This document shows, piece by piece, positions 18,022 through 25,502 of a stretch of 64,000 bases of DNA. Numbering within the stretch: position 1 is the first letter of the stretch; each line of letters opens with the position of its first letter. Source of the DNA: Lachnospiraceae bacterium (lineage in GTDB: Bacteria; Bacillota; Clostridia; Lachnospirales; Lachnospiraceae); assembly GCA_015056865.1 (NCBI GenBank), contig SVFM01000003.1:1-64000 (forward strand), given 5' to 3'. The position numbers were made by a program, and so were the translations under genes. A model generated the notes under the pieces. It was not told the origin of the DNA. It saw only the letters and a program-made list of their open reading frames with translations, and did not search any database.

Positions 18022-19381
18022 GCAGCAGATTTAGCAGCTGGAATTTATAACTCCATTTAAACCAGTCGCTGTAGCTCATATTCGCCAGGCCAAGGCTGAT
18101 AAGCAGCGCGGGGTTGGTGGGGTAAAATACATTGGAAAATCCATCACCGAATGCAAATGCTACAATACAAAGCTGTGCGGAAATGCCGAAAATCTGTGCA
18201 ATAGGCACGATCAGCGGAATCAGCATGAATGCTTTGGCAGAGCCTGAGGGGATAAAAAAGTTCATGATAAGAACAATCAGGTAAATAAACAGGATCACGG
18301 ACCAGTTTGGCAGAGATTTGGCCAGGCCCACTGCTTCATGCAGGATAGTGTCCAGCACATGAGCCTCTTCCAGGGTATATTTGATGGAGGAGGCCATCAG
18401 GATCATGATTACTGCAGGAAGAATACTTACAATACCGTCCAGAGAGGTCTTGGCAAGCGTCTTGCCGTGCATGCCGGAGACCAGAGTGGAAACGATGCCG
18501 GCGACTAGGAACATAACCGCCACAATGATCATGGTATAGTCCTGCAGGGCGGGAAGAAAACCGGAGCAAAGAATGGTGGCAATGCCAATTCCCAAAATGA
18601 CAACAAAACATAACAGTCCACGATCCATTTTAGGATCGGAAACAAAGGTGGCAGTGCCCCGGACGGTGTCCAGGGGCTTTTCAATTTTCTTGGCATAGAG
18701 GCGTAAGAAGGAGAGTAACAGCCCATAAATTAGACAAAAGGCCAGGACCCGTAGCCATGTTCCTGAAAACATGGGAAGTCCTACAAGTTGCTGGGCCACG
18801 CCCACTGTAAAGGGATTGCAGATGCCGGCAGCAAATCCACAGCCTGCAGCCAACAGACTCATACCCATACCGGTCATGGCATCCCAGCCCAGATTGATGG
18901 ACATAGCCACCACAATAGGAACCAGAGGGACGCATTCTTCAAAGGAACCGATCATGGCTCCCAGAGTCATGAAGAGCAGAAGAATGACAGCCATGAGACG
19001 ATAGCGCACCGGGGCAAAGCGATGTACCAGCTTATCCAGCATATACTTCATCAGTCCGCATTTGTCCAGACTGTTGAAAATACCTCCGATCACCAGCAAA
19101 AACACAATGACGGCGATCAGTGCGCCGCTGCCGGAAGCCCCCAACACTAAGATGGGAGAGAGCAACCACTTCCAAAAGGGAAGCCCGCCTTGTACATAGG
19201 AAAAGGCACCGGTTGTATCAATCAGAAGGTTCCCCTCACCGTCCGGTATCCGTGCATAGGATCCACCGGGAATGATCAAAGTCAGGATATAGGTGACTGC
19301 CATTAGGACAAAAATAACGATGATGGCAGTAAGAAAGGATTTGACGCTTATGTTTAAACCCTTTTGGGTGTCGTTTTTCAT
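17978..19381 (-). CDS. YfcC-family transporter (C4-dicarboxylate/amino acid antiporter type)
   Basis: A 467-residue integral membrane protein with about twelve hydrophobic segments, matching the YfcC/ArcD-like part of the DcuC superfamily. Substrates in this family include basic amino acids and dicarboxylates, and none can be assigned here. A GGAGG immediately upstream fits ATG 19381, so a longer upstream start (to 19432) is unlikely. It lies 35 bases downstream of the N-acetyl sugar amidotransferase gene on the same strand and may be read through from it. Confidence 0.85.
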   Translation of the reverse strand: MKNDTQKGLNISVKSFLTAIIVIFVLMAVTYILTLIIPGGSYARIPDGEGNLLIDTTGAFSYVQGGLPFWKWLLSPILVLGASGSGALIAVIVFLLVIGGIFNSLDKCGLMKYMLDKLVHRFAPVRYRLMAVILLLFMTLGAMIGSFEECVPLVPIVVAMSINLGWDAMTGMGMSLLAAGCGFAAGICNPFTVGVAQQLVGLPMFSGTWLRVLAFCLIYGLLLSFLRLYAKKIEKPLDTVRGTATFVSDPKMDRGLLCFVVILGIGIATILCSGFLPALQDYTMIIVAVMFLVAGIVSTLVSGMHGKTLAKTSLDGIVSILPAVIMILMASSIKYTLEEAHVLDTILHEAVGLAKSLPNWSVILFIYLIVLIMNFFIPSGSAKAFMLIPLIVPIAQIFGISAQLCIVAFAFGDGFSNVFYPTNPALLISLGLANMSYSDWFKWSYKFQLLNLLLTALLLLFGLAVGY

Positions 19382-19416
19382 GGAATACCTCCGAAGTAAA
19401 AACAAGCGTCTTGGAT

Positions 19417-20574
19417 TTATGTATTTTCCCAATCTACTCCAACTCTAAATTTCGGGATCCACTTGCCTTCACTATTCTTTTCAAATAATTGTCGATTTAC
19501 ATACTTATCGATAACATCCCAAAATTCTTTTTCCGTAATGGAAAGGTAATTACAGGTCTCTTCTATATACTGCTGCCCGCACTTTCCATCATACTGCTCC
19601 ACATACCAGATAGCCTCTTCTCTGGTAAGTCTGCCTTCTCTAATATCATAGCAGGCCTCATCAGTTGCATAACCGAATCCGAATTTAAGATATTTTATCA
19701 TTTGATTAACAAATACCAGATTGGAATCCAGTGCTGTATAACGGCGATACCTTCCCATGTCAGCAAGATTTTCTGTCATTCTGCCAACCATGCCTCTTGC
19801 CACAGCAAATTCCGCATTGCCAACCTGGGACCATTCTTTTGCATAATATTGTAAAAAGACTGCTCTGATTCCCTTGCTTTTCATCAAGTCAACGTCCGGA
19901 ATTTGGTATAAAAACACATCATCCAATGTAAGATCTTCCTCACCCTGAATCAGAGAAGCTACCTGTCCTCCTCGCAAAGTGTCCAACTGTACCACACTGA
20001 AAGCATCATCCGATGTTTCTTGAATCTTGGCAGTTCCAAGCGTCAAGGCTGCATTTTCGCCCTGTATGATCAAGGGAATATTAAACTTTTCAGCCATAAT
20101 ATACGTTGATGCCCAAAGACAGTATTCTGAGGCTGCCATGACATTGCCTCTTTCAAAAAATGTCTTTCTGGCCAATTTTCTGGCAAGCTGAGGATTCGGC
20201 CGAATGGATATAATATCAAATCCCAACTTACTCAGATTGTCTATATTTGCCCTGCCGATATCCGTCAATTCATCAGGCACGCAATTGATCAATAAGGGAT
20301 GCAAACCCAGTTTTTCTTTTGCATATACCGCCTGAAAAGTGCTGTCTTTTCCACCACTAACACCTACTACACAGTCATATGCCAAATTCCTGCGTTTGGC
20401 CTCTTGCTTTGCGTTGTCTGCAATTTCCTGCAATTTTTTTTCTCTGGCCAGCCAGTCAATATTCAATTTACTTTCTTCATAGCGACAAGCATAACATACT
20501 TGTTCCTCGTCAAACAAAATCCCAGGTCTCGTGTCCGGCTGTAAACATTTTTTACAATATTTCATGATAACCAT
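19417..20574 (-). CDS. N-acetyl sugar amidotransferase (WbpG/LegX-like)
   Basis: A 385-residue ATP-pyrophosphatase family protein. It has an N-terminal zinc ribbon (Cys7, Cys10, Cys27, Cys30) and the PP-loop GVSGGKDST (71-79). Relatives convert an acetamido group of a nucleotide sugar to an amidine in lipopolysaccharide, capsule or flagellin glycan synthesis, normally with HisH/HisF-like partners that are absent here. The start is ambiguous: ATG 20574 is only 3-4 bases from GGAG, and ATG 20565 is 12 bases away. Base composition is more AT-rich than the flanking core genes. The GT52-like gene lies 40 bases upstream. Confidence 0.82.
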   Translation of the reverse strand: MVIMKYCKKCLQPDTRPGILFDEEQVCYACRYEESKLNIDWLAREKKLQEIADNAKQEAKRRNLAYDCVVGVSGGKDSTFQAVYAKEKLGLHPLLINCVPDELTDIGRANIDNLSKLGFDIISIRPNPQLARKLARKTFFERGNVMAASEYCLWASTYIMAEKFNIPLIIQGENAALTLGTAKIQETSDDAFSVVQLDTLRGGQVASLIQGEEDLTLDDVFLYQIPDVDLMKSKGIRAVFLQYYAKEWSQVGNAEFAVARGMVGRMTENLADMGRYRRYTALDSNLVFVNQMIKYLKFGFGYATDEACYDIREGRLTREEAIWYVEQYDGKCGQQYIEETCNYLSITEKEFWDVIDKYVNRQLFEKNSEGKWIPKFRVGVDWENT

Positions 20575-20614
20575 TTACTCCTTAGTACATTTTCATATCT
20601 TTTTTTCTATATGT

Positions 20615-21703
20615 TTATTTACTTATTACTTCGGTTTGATTATGCATCTCGTGTGGCTCGTACTTATCCATAAAATCGGGTCCGAGACGGATCATTTCAT
20701 CTGCGAATTTAATTTCGTCAAGCTCAGTAAATACGGAAACTATTTTTTTCACCCTGAAACCATCAAAGAAATTTAACATTTCCATCGGTACGGTTCCATC
20801 AATTTGGGGATATTCCGCAAATAATGTTTTATAATCTAATTCATCCCTGGGATGGGGCTTGATATATATATGACCTTCTTTCTCATATTCTGTTATCAAA
20901 TCCCGAAAAAGACGTTCTCTGGTCTTTAAATCGCAGAGGGGCTCTGTTAGGATCATAATTTTATCCTGCCCCAAGCTTTCCCGGATCTGACGCTTAAGTG
21001 TATCCAAATCCCTTACAAACACGCGCAGAATAAGATCCTTCTCCTCTGGGGTCAGGCGATCAACCAATTCCTGTCTTTTGACTTCAACATATTTAGAATA
21101 CGGGTGTTGAATCACCGAAAGGTCGTTGACTTCCATGTCAATGCAGTACTTACCATAACCATCCTGCACAAATATCAGATTCAATTTGGAAGACATAAAT
21201 GCCTTCAAGGAAAAGAATCCCCGGTTGTCATATCTGGCCAGGTTAAAATTCTTTAGACAATTCAAACCATCCTCCATAGCATGGTATGGAATGTGCTTCC
21301 AATTCAAATAGTAACCAATGGGATCTATATCACAATATACATAAATATCTTGATAATCCTCAAAATTCACCGGAATATCCTGCTCACAGAGTCTGCCAAA
21401 TTTTTTGGTCATAATAATCCGTCGAATCATGTTGGCGAGAGGATTTTTACTTTCAATGGTATATTTAGCTAATTCCGGATACGCAGTCTGACGTTTCTCA
21501 TCATATTCATAAATCTCTGCAAACACCCCGGACTTTGCTACTCGTTCTTTTAACTTTTCAAAATGAGTGGATAATTTACTCAACACAAGGGTTGCTGTTC
21601 CCTGTTCTTTCTTCGGAAGACTAAATTCTTTCAAAAAAGATACATACACATGATAATAAGTATGGCATACATAAATTCTACTCTTGTTTTTAGGTTTGCT
21701 CAT
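20615..21703 (-). CDS. GT52-like glycosyltransferase (sialyltransferase-type)
   Basis: A 362-residue protein with the two short motifs of bacterial sialyl/polysialyltransferases of the GT52 and related groups: EDG at 144-146 and KPHPRDE at 282-288, followed by a Ser/Thr-rich VFTE segment. These enzymes transfer sialic-acid-like sugars from CMP donors to surface glycans. No CMP-sugar synthesis gene is in the window. It is the first gene of a short reverse-strand run with the sugar amidotransferase. AAGGAA lies about 12 bases before the ATG. Confidence 0.7.
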   Translation of the reverse strand: MSKPKNKSRIYVCHTYYHVYVSFLKEFSLPKKEQGTATLVLSKLSTHFEKLKERVAKSGVFAEIYEYDEKRQTAYPELAKYTIESKNPLANMIRRIIMTKKFGRLCEQDIPVNFEDYQDIYVYCDIDPIGYYLNWKHIPYHAMEDGLNCLKNFNLARYDNRGFFSLKAFMSSKLNLIFVQDGYGKYCIDMEVNDLSVIQHPYSKYVEVKRQELVDRLTPEEKDLILRVFVRDLDTLKRQIRESLGQDKIMILTEPLCDLKTRERLFRDLITEYEKEGHIYIKPHPRDELDYKTLFAEYPQIDGTVPMEMLNFFDGFRVKKIVSVFTELDEIKFADEMIRLGPDFMDKYEPHEMHNQTEVISK

Positions 21704-21910
21704 ATAAATAACATTCCTTCCAAAGCCCTAATGATCACAATACGAAATTTATTGTATCACACAAAGCGGACTTTGTCTTTAATTATTTACAATATTGTTA
21801 TTTATAAATCTTCTTTTTGGAATATTTTTGAGCAATATTTTGAGCGGAAGATGGGGCGCGAAGCGGAGACCTTGAATCTTGGACCCAAGTAACGCTTTGG
21901 TACGGAAACA

Positions 21911-21944
21911 AAAAAGACTCAGGATTTCATTCCCAAGTCTTTTT
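21911..21944 (-). terminator. Terminator adjoining the displaced tRNA-Leu 3' end
   Basis: A 9-bp arm AAAAAGACT (21911-21919) pairs with AGTCTTTTT (21936-21944) around a partly paired loop. On the minus strand it directly follows the tRNA-like end at 21951, as a terminator follows a real tRNA gene. It may be the original tRNA-Leu terminator displaced by an insertion. Confidence 0.65.
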
Positions 21945-21970
21945 GTTTCCTGCGGAAGATGGGACTTGAA
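21944..21970 (-). repeat. Direct repeat: displaced copy of tRNA-Leu 3' end (attachment-site-like)
   Basis: These 27 bases are identical to 24418-24444, which covers the last 20 bases of tRNA-Leu(AAG) plus 7 bases beyond it. The copy stops abruptly inside the T arm and has no 5' tRNA part, so it is not a tRNA gene. This is what the far end of an element inserted into a tRNA 3' end looks like. Confidence 0.8.
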
Positions 21971-22087
21971 TGAATTTGTACCTAAAAAAACACGATAGAA
22001 AGGGGCTTTTCAGCACATCATCTTCAAGTGTAACAAAACTTCCGCTATAATAACCTTTCTTTTAAAAATACAATTATGCAGGCTCTC

Positions 22088-22579
22088 CTACTTTTTGAAT
22101 TTTTCCAATCTGTAATGATATTCTTCATCTAATTCTTTTATTCCATTTTTATAATCATATCCAAACTTACGATAAAATTCCGTTGCTGTAATAGAAGCAG
22201 GAATTTCAATTCTATTTGCTCTTATAAAAAATTCATCTTGTTCCAATGTTTGGATAATAATTCTACCAATTCCTTTTCCATGTAATTCTGGTAAGACAAA
22301 AATAGTTAATAAAATGCTTTCTGTTTCACTTCCCCAAAAACTTGAAATAGAACCTACTCCAACAATTTGATTTTCCAATTCAAATACATACATGTGAGCA
22401 TAACTAGCAATTTGTAAAACCTTTTCAACTCCATAAACTTCTGCAAGTTTTTGCATTGTGTCAATTCCGTAGTCCTTGCTATTTACTTCAAGAAAATTAC
22501 GGACAATCAAATTTTTTACTTCTTCTGCGTCTTCTGTTTGAAACCTACGCATATTTACCTTGTTTTTAATATCACTCAT
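22088..22579 (-). CDS. GNAT-family N-acetyltransferase
   Basis: A 163-residue GNAT fold protein. The acetyl-CoA pyrophosphate loop is visible as LPELHGKGIGRII, preceded by the TIFV strand and followed by the FYRKFGY motif near the C-terminus. It would acetylate an amine on an unknown small molecule or protein. AAGGGG upstream fits the ATG at 22579 rather than the more distal one at 22612. The gene is markedly AT-rich compared with the core genes around it and lies within the putative tRNA-Leu island. Confidence 0.82.
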   Translation of the reverse strand: MSDIKNKVNMRRFQTEDAEEVKNLIVRNFLEVNSKDYGIDTMQKLAEVYGVEKVLQIASYAHMYVFELENQIVGVGSISSFWGSETESILLTIFVLPELHGKGIGRIIIQTLEQDEFFIRANRIEIPASITATEFYRKFGYDYKNGIKELDEEYHYRLEKFKK

Positions 22580-22623
22580 ATTATCCCCTTTTGCGCAATG
22601 AAAAAACCACACTAAACATTCTA

Positions 22624-22689
22624 TGTCTAGTGCGATAAATCAACTGTAATATTAAAAACTTCTTACATTACGATTTTATGCACTAGACA
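22624..22689. repeat. Inverted repeat, 10-bp perfect arms
   Basis: TGTCTAGTGC (22624-22633) and GCACTAGACA (22680-22689) are perfect inverted copies with a 46-base spacer, and similarity continues outward with mismatches. There is no T-tract, so a simple terminator is unlikely. Confidence 0.7.
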
Positions 22690-22828
22690 ATAAGACCTAC
22701 TTCTTATAAACTAATGCATTCATCTTGCAAAATTTATAATGAAGTACGTCTGCTGTACATGTACATGTAAAATCTTGAATGTAAGTTGTTTCTTTTCCAT
22801 GCTCTTCACAAAAATATTATATTCATTC

Positions 22829-22894
22829 TGTTACACCACTTACAGAAAAAGCCGATGTTTTTGAAAAAGTTTTTAACCCAAAGGCGGTGTAACA
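22829..22894. repeat. Inverted repeat, 9-bp perfect arms
   Basis: TGTTACACC (22829-22837) and GGTGTAACA (22886-22894) are perfect inverted copies around a 48-base spacer, just before a tRNA-Leu-end fragment. The arms resemble integron attC cores in composition but have the wrong orientation. Confidence 0.6.
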
Positions 22895-22987
22895 AAAAAT
22901 TTCATCTTAGCCAAGTGGAAGATGGGGCGGGTTTCATATCTTCCTTTTAATATTATTATTGCCAAGTCAGTATTTTTAGAGACTCAT

Positions 22988-23509
22988 TTACAGTGTAATG
23001 CAATACTCATTATACAAATCGCCACTTTCTCCAAATGTTCTTATAAGTTTTCCACCGCTATTGACAATTGTCTTTATCGAAGCAATATTTGATTGTTCAC
23101 ATACAAGTTTTATTTCTGTAAGACCAGCCTTACATGCATTGGAAAGAATAGTAGAAAGTATCCTCGTCGCATATCCTTGCTTGCGGTAAGATGGTCTTAC
23201 GCTATAACCAACATGACCGGAATTAATATAAAAATCTGTTAATGTGTGCCGGAAATTAATGATTCCAACAATAACTTCTTCTTCGTTTACTGCAAAATAT
23301 GTTTCAGAAACACCAAATTTGGGATTTGCAGTTTCTGTAGTCAAATTACTTTTCAGTATATTCAACCATTCAGAGTATGTATATCTATTCGTATCCCATT
23401 TATAACTTCCGCTAATGGTCTGTTCTCCGGCATCAAAGAATTCTTGTCTAAATTCCAACGCAGCATTTTCCAGGTGCTCTTCCGGAAATATAAGTTTCAC
23501 TTTTTTCAT
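22988..23509 (-). CDS. GNAT-family N-acetyltransferase
   Basis: A 173-residue GNAT protein with the acetyl-CoA loop in RPSYRKQGYATRIL and a following CKAGLTEIKLVCEQSNIAS segment, which is typical of the YjcF/YkkB-like clostridial GNATs. The substrate is unknown. It shares only the fold with the neighbouring GNAT and is not a recent duplicate. AT-rich, in the putative island, reverse strand, with its own flanking spacers rather than an operon arrangement. Confidence 0.82.
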   Translation of the reverse strand: MKKVKLIFPEEHLENAALEFRQEFFDAGEQTISGSYKWDTNRYTYSEWLNILKSNLTTETANPKFGVSETYFAVNEEEVIVGIINFRHTLTDFYINSGHVGYSVRPSYRKQGYATRILSTILSNACKAGLTEIKLVCEQSNIASIKTIVNSGGKLIRTFGESGDLYNEYCITL

Positions 23510-23629
23510 ATATTATTTCTCCATTTCTTCTTGGGTTTTGTGGTAAATAAAACTCTATATAAACTTTCTGATTAAAAGAAGGGGGGCGCACTTCGTCCCA
23601 TCTTACGCATTTTGTACCTCTAATATATG

Positions 23630-24250
23630 TTATTTATTTCTTCGAGCCACAATTTTATTTGAAGCATGCAAATGCTTTGGCACATTAGGATGCTCGTCCT
23701 CAAACACATAAGATCTAAATTGTAGAATTTCCCAATCCTGATACAATTCTTTGATTTCCTTATCTTTTGCTATACCTATTGCAAATGGAGCAATATCATC
23801 AGATACTGGTACAACATCCGTAAATATTTGCATAATGTGTATGCCACCCACATTAGTATTTTCTTTGGCATTGCAAATAAATTTCTTCCATTCATTTTTT
23901 TTAACAAAATGTAATGTTCCAAAGGACATAACCCAGTCGTACTTTTTATCAAAATGGTATTTCTTCAAATCATCAATAAAGGCATTTACTTTTACATTTC
24001 TTACTTCGCATCGATGCATCACTTTATTTATTGCTTTGGAGGATAAATCAAAAGCATCAATATTGGCAAAACCATGCTCAGCAAGATATATAATATTTTG
24101 CCCTTCTCCACACCCAACTTCTAAAATTTGTGATTGCTTGTCGAATAAATGCTCAAACTCTTTAATTGTTGCATTCGGATTAACAGAAAATGCAATAGCA
24201 TTTTCATCTTGGTAAGCATTCTCCCAAAATGGAACCAACCCATTACTCAT
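23630..24250 (-). CDS. Class I SAM-dependent methyltransferase
   Basis: A 206-residue Rossmann-fold methyltransferase. Motif I is ILEVGCGEGQNIIYLA, followed by an acidic loop (IDAFDLSSKAI) and the DWVMSFGTLHFV motif. It resembles the TehB/UbiE-like small-molecule methyltransferases; the substrate is unknown. AGAGGA on the minus strand about 8 bases upstream supports the start at 24250 over an upstream ATG at 24334. It is the unit closest to tRNA-Leu within the island, and AT-rich. Confidence 0.82.
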   Translation of the reverse strand: MSNGLVPFWENAYQDENAIAFSVNPNATIKEFEHLFDKQSQILEVGCGEGQNIIYLAEHGFANIDAFDLSSKAINKVMHRCEVRNVKVNAFIDDLKKYHFDKKYDWVMSFGTLHFVKKNEWKKFICNAKENTNVGGIHIMQIFTDVVPVSDDIAPFAIGIAKDKEIKELYQDWEILQFRSYVFEDEHPNVPKHLHASNKIVARRNK

Positions 24251-24380
24251 ACAATATGTCCTCTTACAAATTATTTTCACTATTCTAACACTCAGCATTA
24301 AATATGTAAACATTTCTTTAATAGAAATACCCATTATTTCTAAGGGGCGTTGTCAATCTCATTGAAAACATTTCATAGAA

Positions 24381-24408
24381 AAAAAGAAAAGCCTTGATTT
24401 TAGGCTTT
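24381..24408 (-). terminator. Terminator downstream of tRNA-Leu(AAG)
   Basis: On the minus strand AAAGCCT (24402-24408 side) pairs with AGGCTTT (24388-24394 side) around a 7-base loop and is followed by a T-rich run. Confidence 0.7.
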
Positions 24409-24417
24409 CCTTTCAAA

Positions 24418-24444
24418 TGTTTCCTGCGGAAGATGGGACTTGAA
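24418..24444 (-). repeat. Direct repeat at the 3' end of tRNA-Leu(AAG)
   Basis: The tRNA-side partner of the 27-base identical repeat at 21944-21970. Confidence 0.8.
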
Positions 24445-24508
24445 CCCACACGTCTATACCGACACAAGATCCTTAGTCTTGCCTGTCTGCCAATTCCAGC
24501 ACTTCCGC
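24425..24508 (-). tRNA. tRNA-Leu (anticodon AAG)
   Basis: An 84-nt class II tRNA. The acceptor stem begins GCGGAAG and ends CTTCCGC plus discriminator A. The D-arm contains AATTGGCAGACAGG, the anticodon stem CAAGA/TCTTG holds the loop CTAAGGA (anticodon AAG), and there is a long variable arm and GGTTCAAGTCC in the T-arm. CCA is not encoded. Its 3' end is duplicated at 21944-21970, marking it as an integration target. Confidence 0.95.
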
Positions 24509-24573
24509 ATAAGATTTAATGCACAACAAATATATTAGCATCTGAAGATATAAAAGTCAACAAAATTTTCAAA

Positions 24574-25272
24574 TCAATTGTCATTATTTTTATTTTGCCG
24601 CATCTGCATCCTGCGCCAGTTATAAAATCCATATACATCATTGGCAAAAAACAGTATAAAGCAAAGGACCATGGGGAGATAAGACAGGTCCTCCATGGTG
24701 GCCAGCACCCATAAAATGATCAGTATGATGTCGTTGGCAGCATAGCCGATGGCATAATAAGGGCTTCTGTACAGAGTTAGGGTGGATGCAATAAAACTTG
24801 TGGTAATAGAGATGGTACTAAATAGGAGATTGGCATTTCCAAGGGCACCCAATATAAAATAAAATGCGGCAGTCACTCCTGCGGCGGATAAGAACAGGAA
24901 CAGCCATTGTTTGGGACTAAGGCGGTATACGGTAACTTCCTTGGTGTCTTTGTAGGGATGCCTCCACCAGCTGATTACGGAGAAGATGGCAATAGGAGTT
25001 GTCATGAACAGATAAGTGATCATTTCTCCATAGTAGCAGAAGAAAAAGGAAATGATGCCATAAAAAGCAGCGAACACCACAGTCAAAAGCTGCCCAAGTA
25101 CATAACCTTTGGCTACAAAGATCAGAGCAGTCACCCCGATCAGAGATGCAATAATGGTAAGTAGGTTGGTCTCCTGAGAGAAGAGTGAGGAGATAGCAAT
25201 GATACCTATGGATGATAACCAAAGGATCCTTTCAAATTTTGTAAGGTCACGGAAAGAAGTGAAGAATATCAT
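24574..25272 (-). CDS. pnuC: PnuC-family nicotinamide riboside/mononucleotide transporter
   Basis: A 232-residue membrane protein with seven to eight hydrophobic segments. The family signature is visible in the SWWRHPYKD segment and the C-terminal YFNWR-like FYNWRRMQ. PnuC proteins let nicotinamide riboside enter by facilitated diffusion, trapped by phosphorylation, for NAD synthesis. Relatives carry thiamine or riboflavin, so substrate assignment is not certain. GGAGG precedes ATG 25272. The leader holds two hairpins but no riboswitch I can name. Confidence 0.85.
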   Translation of the reverse strand: MIFFTSFRDLTKFERILWLSSIGIIAISSLFSQETNLLTIIASLIGVTALIFVAKGYVLGQLLTVVFAAFYGIISFFFCYYGEMITYLFMTTPIAIFSVISWWRHPYKDTKEVTVYRLSPKQWLFLFLSAAGVTAAFYFILGALGNANLLFSTISITTSFIASTLTLYRSPYYAIGYAANDIILIILWVLATMEDLSYLPMVLCFILFFANDVYGFYNWRRMQMRQNKNNDN

Positions 25273-25302
25273 ACAGGCCTCCAAAAAAATAACATCCGCA
25301 AA

Positions 25303-25350
25303 ACACATCTTCTAAGACCTAACGATGTGTCGGCGAATGCATGTTGCATT
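25303..25350 (-). promoter_or_regulatory. Structured 5' leader of pnuC (two hairpins)
   Basis: Two stems are visible: ACACATC/GATGTGT (25303-25330) and AATGCA/TGCATT (25336-25350). They could be part of a ligand-binding leader. No TPP, preQ1 or NAD-II consensus could be matched by eye. Confidence 0.35.
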
Positions 25351-25440
25351 GCACTACCCGGTGGCAGTTTCCATTATGGATATTTGTATGATAGCATGAC
25401 AAATACGTTCTGTCAATTTGATTTATTTCAAAAACATGCA

Positions 25441-25469
25441 TTGAAACTTGGAAAAAAACAGAGTATAGT
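25441..25469 (+). promoter_or_regulatory. Sigma-A promoter of the Cof-type phosphatase gene
   Basis: TTGAAA (25441-25446) and TATAGT (25464-25469) with a 17-base spacer, 33 bases before the start codon. Confidence 0.55.
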
Positions 25470-25502
25470 ATTGAAAGAAAGACATATAGTGGAGGAGAGC
25501 AT

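Larger units (their letters stand above)
21704..22087 (-). other. Intergenic stretch with tRNA-Leu remnants
   Basis: No gene is seen in these 384 bases. The stretch holds a GCGGAAGATGGG fragment (21844-21855) matching the end of tRNA-Leu, a hairpin terminator (21911-21944), and the 27-bp copy of the tRNA-Leu 3' end (21944-21970). The promoter of the GT52-like gene probably lies near its right-hand start, but no clear boxes were found. Confidence 0.6.
22580..22987. other. Non-coding spacer rich in palindromes
   Basis: No gene is seen in these roughly 400 bases between two GNAT genes. It contains two long-spaced inverted repeats (22624-22689 and 22829-22894), the 12-base palindrome TGTACATGTACA (22754-22765), and a GGAAGATGGG tRNA-Leu-end fragment at 22917-22926. 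Confidence 0.6.
21944..24444 (-). mobile_element. Putative remnant island at tRNA-Leu(AAG)
   Basis: A 2.5-kb AT-rich segment lies between an intact tRNA-Leu(AAG) and a 27-bp duplicate of that tRNA's 3' end in the same orientation. It carries three single genes on the minus strand (two GNAT acetyltransferases and a methyltransferase). Fragments of the tRNA end also occur at the internal boundaries (22917-22926, and inverted at 23597-23608). No integrase is left inside. The topology is that of tRNA-targeted integration; the internal fragments suggest successive insertions. Inference from sequence layout only. Confidence 0.65.

Noticed and set aside
21951-21970. A second tRNA-Leu gene
   Set aside because: Only the last 20 bases of the tRNA are present; there is no anticodon, D arm or 5' acceptor strand.
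22829-22894. Integron attC site
   Set aside because: The arms would need RYYYAAC on the left and GTTRRRY on the right; the order is reversed and each core has one mismatch. No integron integrase is seen.
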